Assembly: GCA_041689205.1 (NCBI GenBank)
Contig: JBDNGQ010000173.1
Coordinates: 1-46,391 of the forward strand
Direction: 5' to 3'
Source of the DNA: JAVVEG01 sp041689205
GTDB taxonomy: Bacteria > Pseudomonadota > Gammaproteobacteria > Pseudomonadales > Pseudohongiellaceae
Length of the DNA stretch: 46,391 bases
Position 1 is the first letter of the stretch. Each line of letters begins with the position of its first letter. The position numbers and the translations under genes were made by a program. Shown one piece after another: positions 1 to 7,550 of this stretch. The notes beneath the pieces were generated by a model. That model had not been told where the DNA came from, did no database searches, and saw nothing but the letters and a program-made list of their open reading frames with translations.

Positions 1-831
1 AAGGGAATGGATGATCTGAATGATCGTCTGATTCGAATCATAGGCGATCCCGAAACACGTTATCGTGAAGATCCCGTGAGATTGCTGCGTGCCATCCGCT
101 TTGCCGCCAAACTGGACTTTACGATTGAAGCAAGCACCCGGGCACCGATGGATAGACTGGCGTATTTGCTTGAATCAATCTCCCCGGCGCGCTTGTTCGA
201 TGAAAGCATCAAGTTATTTACTGGCGGCTGTGCTGAAGCAACTTTTGCTGTGCTCCGGCAATTCAAAGTTGCCGATTATCTGTTCAAGGCGACTCTGGAT
301 AGCACCAGCGACCCGGCGAGCCCGGCCAGCCGATTACTCACTCTCGCATTGCGCAATACCGATACGCGCCTGGCGGCAGGCAAATCAGTCACGCCCGCAT
401 TCCTGTATGCGGCAATGTTATGGCCGCCCCTGCAGGATGCTCTCAAGGCTGCCAACGCAGACAACCCTCCTGGCCTGGTAGATTTGCAGGATGCGGCCAG
501 CAACGTAATAATGGAACAACTGCAGCGGACTGCGATTCCGCGCCGATTCACCACCGCCATGCGCGAAATATGGGAGATGCAGTGCAGGTTGAAGCCACGC
601 AGCCGGCGCAGTGTTGAAACAATCCTGGCGCACCCACGGTTCAGAGCAGGATATGACTTCTTATTACTTCGTGAGGAAGCGGGAGAGGATCTGGGCGGAC
701 TGGGGCAGTGGTGGACGGATATGCAAAGCGCCGACCGCTCATTACAGGAAACAATGCTGGCCGAACTTGATAAGCGCGGACCTAAAAAATCGAAACGACG
801 CAAACCCCGGCGTCAGGACAATAATTTATGA
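1..831 (+). CDS. pcnB: poly(A) polymerase I, C-terminal part (gene starts before the window)
   Basis: The reading frame is open from base 1, so the nucleotidyltransferase N-terminus lies outside the window. The visible part begins in the conserved PcnB segment IGDPETRYREDPVRLLRA, which is shared by poly(A) polymerases and CCA-adding enzymes, followed by RFAAKL and the helical RNA-binding region. The tail is strongly basic (KKSKRRKPRR), which is typical of bacterial PcnB and not of CCA transferases. The known role is adding poly(A) tails to RNA 3' ends, which promotes decay. The stop overlaps the ATG of the next gene (ATGA), suggesting translational coupling. In related bacteria folK usually follows; here it does not. 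Confidence 0.9.
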   Translation, partial: KGMDDLNDRLIRIIGDPETRYREDPVRLLRAIRFAAKLDFTIEASTRAPMDRLAYLLESISPARLFDESIKLFTGGCAEATFAVLRQFKVADYLFKATLDSTSDPASPASRLLTLALRNTDTRLAAGKSVTPAFLYAAMLWPPLQDALKAANADNPPGLVDLQDAASNVIMEQLQRTAIPRRFTTAMREIWEMQCRLKPRSRRSVETILAHPRFRAGYDFLLLREEAGEDLGGLGQWWTDMQSADRSLQETMLAELDKRGPKKSKRRKPRRQDNNL

Positions 832-1511
832 GCTCATTCGGTTTGTCCAGGTCAAACCCGGACATGCGGGTGCCGCGCTTTATCGCAGTAGAAGGCCCCA
901 TTGGTGTTGGCAAAACCAGCTTGACCAAGCGCCTTGCCGCAACATTTAATTATGAGATTCTGTTGGAGAACCCTGAGGAGAATCCCTTTCTTGAAAGGTT
1001 CTATCGCGACAGCCAGAAACACGCGCTGGCGACTCAGCTGTTTTTCCTGTTTCAACGCAGCCGGCAGATTCAGGAACTGCGCCAGAACGAACTGTTCTCA
1101 CCGGTGCGTGTCGCTGATTTCCTGATCGATAAAGACCATCTATTTGCCAAACTTAATCTTGATAGCGATGAATATGATTTGTATCAGAAGGTATACGCTC
1201 ATCTGACGATTAATTCACCAGTCCCTGATCTGGTGATCTACCTGCAGGCACCAACCTCTGTGCTGATGAGCCGAATTCAGAAACGAGGCATTGCTTTCGA
1301 ACAGCTGATTGAGCGCGAATATCTCGAGCAGTTAAATGCGGCTTATACCCGATTCTTTCATTACTTTGATACATCTCCACTGCTGATCGTGAATTGCTCA
1401 GAGATTGATCTGGTCGGCAATGACGGGGATTATCAGCAACTCGTGGATTATATTCTTACCTGTCCACGCGGCACCCAATACTTTAACCCCAAGCCCACGA
1501 TGGCCGAGTGA
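828..1511 (+). CDS. deoxynucleoside kinase (dAK/dGK family)
   Basis: Predicted to phosphorylate deoxynucleosides for dNTP salvage in the cytoplasm. The P-loop GPIGVGKTS is at about residues 23-31. It is followed by the family features DFLIDKDHLFA, DLVIYLQAPTSVLMSRI with the lid arginine region RGIAFE, and the PLLIVN C-terminal strand. The 227-aa length fits the family. The ATG overlaps the pcnB stop and has AGGA nine bases upstream, which supports this start over the internal ATG at 864. It sits between pcnB and panB, where folK is common in gammaproteobacteria. Base preference (dA, dG or dC) cannot be read from sequence. Confidence 0.85.
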   Translation: MSSFGLSRSNPDMRVPRFIAVEGPIGVGKTSLTKRLAATFNYEILLENPEENPFLERFYRDSQKHALATQLFFLFQRSRQIQELRQNELFSPVRVADFLIDKDHLFAKLNLDSDEYDLYQKVYAHLTINSPVPDLVIYLQAPTSVLMSRIQKRGIAFEQLIEREYLEQLNAAYTRFFHYFDTSPLLIVNCSEIDLVGNDGDYQQLVDYILTCPRGTQYFNPKPTMAE

Positions 1512-1521
1512 AGCAGCAATT

Positions 1522-2331
1522 ATGAGCCTGCAATCTGTTCGCAAAAGCACTACTCTCAATACCCTGATCCGCATGAAGCAACAAGGTGAGAAGTTTGCCT
1601 GCCTCACCGCTTACGACGCCTGTTTCGCCAGATTGCTTGATGAAGCGGGTGTCGAAGTTATCCTGGTTGGCGATTCGCTGGGAATGGTACTGCAGGGCCA
1701 CGACAGCACTTTGCCGGTAACCATGGCCGATATGATTTACCACATGCATTGCGTGAAAAGAGGCAATCAAAATGCCTTCCTGATTGCCGATATGCCGTTC
1801 ATGAGCTACTCCTCGGAAGCACAGACACTGGATAATGCCGCGGCTTTAATGCGCGCCGGCGCCCAGATGGTAAAGCTTGAAGGCGGTGCCTGGATTGGCA
1901 GCACCACCCGTCTGCTGGCCGAGCGGGGCATTCCCGTGTGTGCGCACATGGGGCTTACCCCACAGTCAATCAATCGCATCGGAGGCTATATCGTGCAGGG
2001 GCGGGATCCTCACCAGGCTGAAAACATGATCAACGAGGCGCTGCTGCTGCAGGAAGCCGGAGCTAATATTCTGCTGTTGGAGTGTGTGCCACGCAGCCTT
2101 GCAAAAACCCTGACTGATAAGCTGGATATTCCGGTGATCGGTATAGGTGCCGGCCCGGATACCACCGGGCAGGTAATGGTGTTGCACGATTTATTGGGTA
2201 TTTCGCCAATCACCCCGAAATTTGTGAAGAATTTTCTGCGCGAATCCAGCAGCATTCCTGATGCACTGAAGGCATATGTCAGCGCAGTTAAAGACCAGTC
2301 ATTCCCTGCCCCGGAACATTCATTCGTCTGA
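1522..2331 (+). CDS. panB: 3-methyl-2-oxobutanoate hydroxymethyltransferase
   Basis: First committed enzyme of pantothenate synthesis: it adds a hydroxymethyl group from methylene-tetrahydrofolate to alpha-ketoisovalerate to give ketopantoate. Visible PanB hallmarks are LTAYDACFARLLDEAG, the metal-binding VGDSLGMVLQGHDSTLPVT, KLEGG, CAHMGLTPQS and IGIGAG. The frame stays open upstream to 1405, but the family N-terminus (MSLQSVRKSTTLNTLIRMK) begins at the ATG at 1522, giving 269 aa against about 264 in E. coli. That start lies 10 bp after the kinase stop. It is followed by panC. Confidence 0.95.
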   Translation: MSLQSVRKSTTLNTLIRMKQQGEKFACLTAYDACFARLLDEAGVEVILVGDSLGMVLQGHDSTLPVTMADMIYHMHCVKRGNQNAFLIADMPFMSYSSEAQTLDNAAALMRAGAQMVKLEGGAWIGSTTRLLAERGIPVCAHMGLTPQSINRIGGYIVQGRDPHQAENMINEALLLQEAGANILLLECVPRSLAKTLTDKLDIPVIGIGAGPDTTGQVMVLHDLLGISPITPKFVKNFLRESSSIPDALKAYVSAVKDQSFPAPEHSFV

Positions 2332-2377
2332 GGCCGGCCGACCTTAAATTCGTCGTTAGCAGGAAGTAGATTCCCGA

Positions 2378-3232
2378 ATGCAAACTCATTACTCAATAGA
2401 GTCTCTGCAAAAAATATTGCAACAACAGGTACGGCTCGGTAAGACCATTGGGCTGGTGCCGACTATGGGTAATCTACACGCCGGTCACATCAGTCTGGTA
2501 GAGGAGGCTAAAAAGCAGTGTGATTATGTGGTCGCGAGTATCTTCGTAAATCCAATGCAGTTTGGCCGGGGTGAGGATCTGGATGCCTACCCTCGCACTT
2601 TGCAGGAAGATATTGCAAAACTGGAAATTGCAGCCTGCGATGCATTATTTGCACCTTCAGCAACGGAAATGTATCCGCAGAGCCTGGACTCTCAGACCGT
2701 AGTGTCGGTTCCGGAACTATCAAACCGACATTGCGGCGCCGCACGGCCTGGGCATTTCGATGGGGTAGCAACCGTAGTCAGCAAGCTGTTCAACATCGTC
2801 CGCCCCGATAAGGCCATATTTGGTTTGAAGGATTTCCAGCAGTATCTGATCATCTGTAAGATGGTTAAAGATTTGTGCTTCCCTATTAAAATAATCGGTA
2901 TGGAAACTCTGCGCGAACACAGTGGCCTGGCGATGAGTTCTCGTAACAGTTACCTGCCCGGCGAGCAGAAACGCAATGCCGCCGATCTGTATCAACAGCT
3001 GCTGAAAGCACAGGCTGATATTGCTGCTGGTGCCGATAATTTTTCTGCTCTCGAAGCGCGCGCAACCCATGACCTTAAACAGGCAGGAATCGAGGTACAA
3101 TACTTTTCTGTCTGTAATGCGGAAAACTTGGAACCAGCAATAAGCACCGATACAGAGCTGGTCATTCTGGCCGCAGTCTATGTGGGCAACACGCGCCTTA
3201 TTGATAATATTCGCTGCACACGCAAACTCTAA
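2378..3232 (+). CDS. panC: pantothenate synthetase (pantoate-beta-alanine ligase)
   Basis: ATP-dependent condensation of pantoate with beta-alanine, the last step of pantothenate synthesis. The sequence shows the nucleotidyltransferase motif PTMGNLHAGHISLV at about residues 28-41, NPMQFGRGEDLDAYPRT, GVATVVSKLFNI, FGLKDFQQ and the KMSKS-like segment GLAMSSRN. At 284 aa it is the usual length. It lies 46 bp downstream of panB in the same direction. panD (aspartate decarboxylase, the beta-alanine source) is not in this window although it often follows panC. Confidence 0.95.
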   Translation: MQTHYSIESLQKILQQQVRLGKTIGLVPTMGNLHAGHISLVEEAKKQCDYVVASIFVNPMQFGRGEDLDAYPRTLQEDIAKLEIAACDALFAPSATEMYPQSLDSQTVVSVPELSNRHCGAARPGHFDGVATVVSKLFNIVRPDKAIFGLKDFQQYLIICKMVKDLCFPIKIIGMETLREHSGLAMSSRNSYLPGEQKRNAADLYQQLLKAQADIAAGADNFSALEARATHDLKQAGIEVQYFSVCNAENLEPAISTDTELVILAAVYVGNTRLIDNIRCTRKL

Positions 3233-3251
3233 CAGCAGAAATTCTGCTGTT
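3231..3251 (+). other. perfect hairpin between panC and acs
   Basis: AACAGCAG and CTGCTGTT flank an AAATT centre, giving an 8-bp perfect stem that overlaps the panC stop codon. Only three T residues follow, so it is a weak intrinsic terminator at best. It may be a processing or attenuation hairpin between panC and the acetyl-CoA synthetase gene. Confidence 0.4.
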
Positions 3252-3291
3252 TCCTGAACAGAATCAATCAAAAAAATCAGGACTAAAAATT

Positions 3292-5229
3292 ATGTCAATC
3301 AGCAAAGTTTATCCCGTAAGCGAAGCGCTTGCAGCCAGCAGTCTGCTGACCAAAGGCAGCTACCAGCAGATGTATCAACAGTCAATTGAGACACCCGATA
3401 GCTTTTGGGCCGACCAGGCAAACCAGTTTCTTGACTGGTTCCGGCCATGGACAAAGGTACAGAAAAGCAATTTGCGCAGCGGCGAAGCTCATTGGTTTGT
3501 AGATGGCAAACTCAATGCCAGTTACAACTGTGTAGACCGCCACCTGCCCCAGCGTGCCGCTCAAACTGCAATTATCTGGGAAGGCGATTCACCGGATGAT
3601 TCCCGCCACATCAGTTATCAGGAACTTTACGAGCAGGTATGTCGCCTCGCCAATGTCTTGAAACAGCGCGGTGTAGAAAAGGGTGACCGTATATGCATTT
3701 ATATGCCGATGATTCCCGAGGCCGTCTATGCGATGCTCGCCTGCGCCCGCATCGGCGCGGTGCATTCTGTGGTGTTCGGAGGTTTCTCGCCGGAATCAAT
3801 CAAAGATCGTATTCTGGATTCTGACTGCCGGGTAGTCATTACCGCTGACCAGGGTTTGCGTGGCGGCAAGATAATTCCGCTGAAAGACAATGTCGATAAG
3901 GCACTGCGCTCCTGTCCCAATGTGCATAGCGTACTGGTGGTGAAACATACCGGTGCAGCGACTAACTGGAATCCTGCGCATGACATCTGGTATCAGGAAG
4001 CGACCGGCAACGCCGCAGCAGATTGCGAGCCTGAACATATGGATGCAGAAGATCCGCTGTTCATTCTCTATACCTCCGGCTCCACCGGCAAGCCCAAAGG
4101 GGTGCTACACAGCACTGGCGGCTATCTGCTCGCTGTTGCAATGACTCACCGCTATGTGTTCGATTATCGTGATGCTGAAGTGTACTGGTGTACTGCCGAT
4201 GTAGGCTGGGTTACCGGACACAGTTATATTGTCTACGGTCCACTTGCCAATGGCGCCACCACGCTGGTCTTTGAAGGCGTGCCCAGCTATCCGGATGTTT
4301 CGCGTTTCTGGCAGGTTATCGATAAGCACCAGGTTAATATATTCTACACGGCACCTACAGCTATTCGCGCCATCATGGCTGCGGGCGACGCACCGGTAAA
4401 AACAACTTCACGCAAATCTCTGCGTCTGCTGGGCTCTGTGGGTGAACCCATAAACCCTGAAGCCTGGCAGTGGTACTACGATGTCATTGGTGAAGGACGC
4501 TGCCCCATTGTCGATACCTGGTGGCAGACTGAAACCGGCGCCATCATGATATCGCCCTTACCTGGCGCGGTTGACCTGAAACCAGGCTCAGCGACCCTGC
4601 CCTTTTTCGGCGTACAACCGGCCTTACTGGACAGTCACGGCCATGTGTTAGAGGGCCCGGCAACGGGAAACCTGGTGCTGTGCAGCAGCTGGCCTAGTCA
4701 GATTCGCACCATTTTTGGTGACCACCAGCGTTGCATCGATACCTATTTCAAAGCCTATCCTGGTTACTATTTCACCGGTGACAGCGCCCGCCGAGATGAA
4801 GATGGCTACTACTGGGTCACCGGCCGAGTGGATGATGTTATTAATGTCTCCGGTCATCGTCTAGGTACCGCGGAAATTGAGAGCGCTCTGGTTCTGCATC
4901 CCAGTGTTGCGGAGGCAGCAGTCGTAGGTTATCCGCATGACATAAAAGGCCAGGCCATCTATGCCTATGTCAGCCTGATGGATGGTGTTCAGGACTCCGA
5001 ACAATTACGAAAAGAACTTGTGGGTTTTGTAGCAGAAGAGATCGGCGCCTTCGCACGTCCGGAAATTATCCAGTTTGCTCCGGGCTTGCCGAAAACACGA
5101 TCCGGCAAAATCATGCGTCGCATTCTGCGGAGAATAGCCGCCAACGAACTGGATAATATGGGAGACACGACCACTCTTGCTGATCCCAGCGTTGTCGAAC
5201 GACTTATCCAGAACAGGATGAATAAATAA
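3292..5229 (+). CDS. acs: acetyl-CoA synthetase (AMP-forming)
   Basis: Activates acetate to acetyl-CoA through acetyl-AMP in the cytoplasm. It has the N-terminal ACAS domain; the phosphate-binding loop YTSGSTGKPKG at about residues 259-269; the adenylate motif DTWWQTETG (the second W closes the small acetate pocket and favours Acs over PrpE); YYFTGDSARRDEDGYYWVTGRVDDVI split over the hinge; and the acetylation-target lysine in KTRSGKIMRR near residue 606. The 645 aa compare with about 652 for E. coli Acs. AGGA lies nine bases before the ATG. It fits with the glyoxylate-shunt genes 4 kb away. A propionyl-CoA synthetase role is possible but less likely. Confidence 0.92.
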   Translation: MSISKVYPVSEALAASSLLTKGSYQQMYQQSIETPDSFWADQANQFLDWFRPWTKVQKSNLRSGEAHWFVDGKLNASYNCVDRHLPQRAAQTAIIWEGDSPDDSRHISYQELYEQVCRLANVLKQRGVEKGDRICIYMPMIPEAVYAMLACARIGAVHSVVFGGFSPESIKDRILDSDCRVVITADQGLRGGKIIPLKDNVDKALRSCPNVHSVLVVKHTGAATNWNPAHDIWYQEATGNAAADCEPEHMDAEDPLFILYTSGSTGKPKGVLHSTGGYLLAVAMTHRYVFDYRDAEVYWCTADVGWVTGHSYIVYGPLANGATTLVFEGVPSYPDVSRFWQVIDKHQVNIFYTAPTAIRAIMAAGDAPVKTTSRKSLRLLGSVGEPINPEAWQWYYDVIGEGRCPIVDTWWQTETGAIMISPLPGAVDLKPGSATLPFFGVQPALLDSHGHVLEGPATGNLVLCSSWPSQIRTIFGDHQRCIDTYFKAYPGYYFTGDSARRDEDGYYWVTGRVDDVINVSGHRLGTAEIESALVLHPSVAEAAVVGYPHDIKGQAIYAYVSLMDGVQDSEQLRKELVGFVAEEIGAFARPEIIQFAPGLPKTRSGKIMRRILRRIAANELDNMGDTTTLADPSVVERLIQNRMNK

Positions 5230-5257
5230 TTATTCATCCGAAATACAGGAAGTATTT

Positions 5258-5347
5258 GTGCAGGAAATCTATATCTTTGCCGCTGGCAGAAACCCTATGG
5301 GAACTTTTCAAGGCGATCTGGCAGGGGCTGGTGCTGTCGAACTGCTG
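5258..5347 (+). pseudogene. thiolase (acetyl-CoA acetyltransferase) 5' remnant
   Basis: A GTG preceded by AGGAAG at good spacing opens a frame reading VQEIYIFAAGRNPMGTFQGD then LAGAGAVELL. This is the signature beginning of thiolases (usual form: IVIVAARTPxGxFxGxLA). Similarity stops after about 30 codons, and the frame then runs into the antisense of the next gene. The catalytic Cys, His and C-terminal domains are absent. I infer a deletion that removed the rest of a thiolase gene once located downstream of acs. The ribosome-binding site survives, so a short peptide could still be translated. Confidence 0.65.
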
Positions 5348-5357
5348 TTTCCTGAGA

Positions 5358-5798
5358 TTACTTTCGTAGCGCACCATCCGCCATCTTTTGCAGATAAGCC
5401 TGCATTTCTGCAAGGTCATAGCCAGCCTGACGAGCCGCGTTGACTATATCTGCAGCGGCAACTCCCTTGGAGGCCGATGCCAGCGCCCACAACTGAATAG
5501 AACGGGTACCGGAGCGGCAATAGGCAAGTACTGGTCCGGGCAGATCGTTGAGTGCCTGTGCAAAAGCCGCCACATCTGCATTACTTATTCTGCCTGACAC
5601 TACCGGCACATCGCGGATTTGCATGCCATTTCTGCCGGCGGCCAGCTTGATATCAACATAATCCGGTTGATCAGCGCTTTCTCCATCCGGACGATTACAG
5701 ATAATCGATCTAAATCCCTGTGCGGCCAATTGATCGACGTCTGCCGCCCTGATCTGCTCAGCAACTGCCACACCATCTACAACCTGCTTGATATTCAT
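5358..5798 (-). CDS. TIGR01244/DUF442 family phosphatase or sulfurtransferase-like protein
   Basis: 146 aa with the fold of dual-specificity phosphatases seen in the 'beta-lactamase hydrolase-like' family. FRSIICNRPDGES lies near residue 30, and the Cys loop CRSGTRS near residue 93 matches the C-x5-R anion-binding loop of tyrosine phosphatases and rhodaneses. In other bacteria this domain occurs alone or fused to persulfide dioxygenase-like enzymes, which suggests a link to sulfide or persulfide metabolism. That is inference here; a persulfide dioxygenase does exist at 33.8 kb. The start has AGGAG five bases upstream. It is convergent with the thiolase stump. Confidence 0.8.
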   Translation of the reverse strand: MNIKQVVDGVAVAEQIRAADVDQLAAQGFRSIICNRPDGESADQPDYVDIKLAAGRNGMQIRDVPVVSGRISNADVAAFAQALNDLPGPVLAYCRSGTRSIQLWALASASKGVAAADIVNAARQAGYDLAEMQAYLQKMADGALRK

Positions 5799-5899
5799 GC
5801 CTGCTCCTGGAAAATGAAACCGAAGGGAACCTTTTGCATTACTTTGCCATTGTTAGGAGCCTGGAGCAATCACTCAACACCAGACTGCAGATAAACTGT

Positions 5900-5927
5900 T
5901 TGACACGATTAGTTATAGGCGTATACT
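5900..5927 (+). promoter_or_regulatory. strong sigma-70-type promoter of the cold-shock gene
   Basis: A perfect -35 box TTGACA (5900-5905), a 16-bp spacer, and TATACT (5922-5927, 5 of 6 matches). Transcription should start near 5934, about 186 nt before the csp ATG. This is the best promoter match in the window. Confidence 0.75.
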
Positions 5928-6119
5928 GCACCCCAGCCTGAATACCGGCTATATTTATGTCTGCAATCCGAAGCGCTGCCGTTAGTACCTCGTCCTGTGA
6001 TCATATTTTATATTCGAATTCTCAGCTACAACGGGCTTTTTGTTCCGTTTATCGCTTTGCGATAACGTGCAATCTGATCCGAAAAAATCTCATTTAATGT
6101 TAAAGTTACAGGATTAAAC
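5928..6119 (+). promoter_or_regulatory. long cold-shock mRNA leader with hairpin
   Basis: The stretch between the -10 box and the csp start holds no gene. Its length, about 185 nt, resembles the long structured 5' UTR of cspA-type cold-shock mRNAs. It contains a perfect hairpin, TTATCGC-TTT-GCGATAA, at 6049-6065, about 55 nt before the start codon. AGGA lies seven bases before the ATG. Thermosensing or stabilisation is inferred by analogy only. The rest of the 321-bp gap (5799-5899) shows nothing further. Confidence 0.5.
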
Positions 6120-6329
6120 ATGTCTAATACAGTTAAAGGTCAGGTCAAGTTTTTCAACGAATCTAAAGGCTTCGGCTTCATCGAACAAACCAATGGTCCT
6201 GATGTGTTCGTACACTACAGTGCGATTCAGAATGCTGGTTTCAAAACTCTGGCCGAAGGGCAGCAAGTAGAGTTCACAGTTACTCAGGGTCAAAAAGGCC
6301 CACAGGCTGAGAACGTAGTTGCATGCTGA
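6120..6329 (+). CDS. cold-shock protein, CspA family
   Basis: 69-aa single cold-shock domain with both RNA-binding motifs: KGFGFIE (RNP1, about residues 17-23) and VFVHYSAI (RNP2-like, about residues 30-37). It opens with the usual KGQVKFFN strand. Such proteins bind single-stranded RNA/DNA and melt mRNA structure after a temperature drop or in stationary phase. The gene is monocistronic: it has its own promoter and long leader, and a clear intrinsic terminator about 100 bp downstream. Whether it is cold-induced cannot be told from the protein alone. Confidence 0.93.
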   Translation: MSNTVKGQVKFFNESKGFGFIEQTNGPDVFVHYSAIQNAGFKTLAEGQQVEFTVTQGQKGPQAENVVAC

Positions 6330-6430
6330 TATTCTTACGCTGAGCGTGTGCTGTTTTAGCAGCGCCTCTGCCCTCGGGTAATGATGGCCGCTGAAATTGC
6401 TTAACGCACAGACTTAAGTTTAAACGCATA

Positions 6431-6470
6431 AAAAAGGCGATACCTCTAACGGACGGTATCGCCTTTTTTT
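6431..6470 (+). terminator. rho-independent terminator after csp
   Basis: A perfect 9-bp stem GGCGATACC / GGTATCGCC (6436-6444 and 6455-6463) with a 10-nt loop, an upstream A run and a downstream T run. The A and T flanks make it usable from both strands, but the lysR gene on the other strand ends at 6552, so it could also stop minus-strand transcription. Confidence 0.85.
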
Positions 6471-6551
6471 ATGGTGCTCTTTTAATACTCGATTTTTAGT
6501 GGCTTGAGTTTATAGTACCGGTTTTACAGGGCCGGATTGAGCGCCAGAATT

Positions 6552-7529
6552 TCACCCCGATGCAGTTGCAGCCCGCTCGGGTAGCAGCGCAGCAGAAATC
6601 TCCCTGCCCGTCTCGACCAACAGGCGTCGCAACCAGATATGTCCTGAATCATGCTGCAACAGCGGACTCCAGACCATCTGCAACTCGATTGGAATAATCA
6701 TAAAAGGTGGCTTACGAATGATCAGATGCGGATCCTGTGCAAACAGAGCAGCCATCTGAGCTGGCAAGGTTGCCACCAGATCCGGATGCCGGGCCAGTAA
6801 TGCGGCAACCTGATAGTGACGGGTAAATACCCGGATCTGCCGCTGATGGCCGAATTCAGCCAGCGCCTCATCCACCCAGCCCAGTCGCTGACCATCGCGC
6901 TGGCTCATACCCCGGCCAATACCCATACCGGTTTTGCTGACCCAGATATGCGCTGCTGTAAGAAACGCATTCATATCAAAATTATCGCGGGCCTTATTCC
7001 TATTACTCATCAGACAGGAGAAGCCATCGTGCCAGATGGTGGCCTGATGGAAGGATTGAGGCAGGCGATCGAAACGGTTAATCGCCATGTCGACCTTGCC
7101 TTGCTCGATATCCTGAAAGCTGACATCGCTGGGCGTTAGAATATCCAGACTGATGCCCGGCGCCTGCTCTTGGATTCGGAACAATGCCCGTGCCAGTAAA
7201 GTTGATTCGGCATAATCGCTGGCCATAATCCGAAACACGCGGGTGCTGTGGGCGGCATCAAAACTGGCCGTTGGCATCACCGCAATTTCAATGGCCGACA
7301 GAATTTCGCGCACCTGAGGCTGCAACTCAAGAGCCCTTTCTGTTGGTGTCATGCCCTCACTGGTCCGTACCAGCAGCGGATCATCAAACAAGGTACGCAA
7401 ACGTCTTAGTCCATTACTCAGTGCTGGTTGGGTAATCCCGAGCAACTCGGCGGCACGGGTCACGTTTTTTTCGCGCAACAGCACATCCAGATAAACCAGA
7501 AGATTCAGATCAACGCGCGATAGATTCAT
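6552..7529 (-). CDS. LysR-family transcriptional regulator
   Basis: 325 aa. The N-terminal winged helix-turn-helix reads DLNLLVYLDVLLREKNVTRA, then AAELLGITQPALSNGLRRLR and FDDPLLVRT at residues 7-55. The C-terminal periplasmic-binding-like effector domain follows (VFRIMASDYAE onward). The DLNLL beginning and 'LVRTSEGMTPTERA' are typical of the NodD/PcpR-like branch of LysR regulators. It starts 21 bp after the glcB stop in the same direction, so it is probably co-transcribed with malate synthase. Control of glcB or of the divergent aceA is a reasonable guess from position. The effector is unknown. Confidence 0.88.
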   Translation of the reverse strand: MNLSRVDLNLLVYLDVLLREKNVTRAAELLGITQPALSNGLRRLRTLFDDPLLVRTSEGMTPTERALELQPQVREILSAIEIAVMPTASFDAAHSTRVFRIMASDYAESTLLARALFRIQEQAPGISLDILTPSDVSFQDIEQGKVDMAINRFDRLPQSFHQATIWHDGFSCLMSNRNKARDNFDMNAFLTAAHIWVSKTGMGIGRGMSQRDGQRLGWVDEALAEFGHQRQIRVFTRHYQVAALLARHPDLVATLPAQMAALFAQDPHLIIRKPPFMIIPIELQMVWSPLLQHDSGHIWLRRLLVETGREISAALLPERAATASG

Positions 7530-7550
7530 CGATTCATTTCCATAGCCTGC

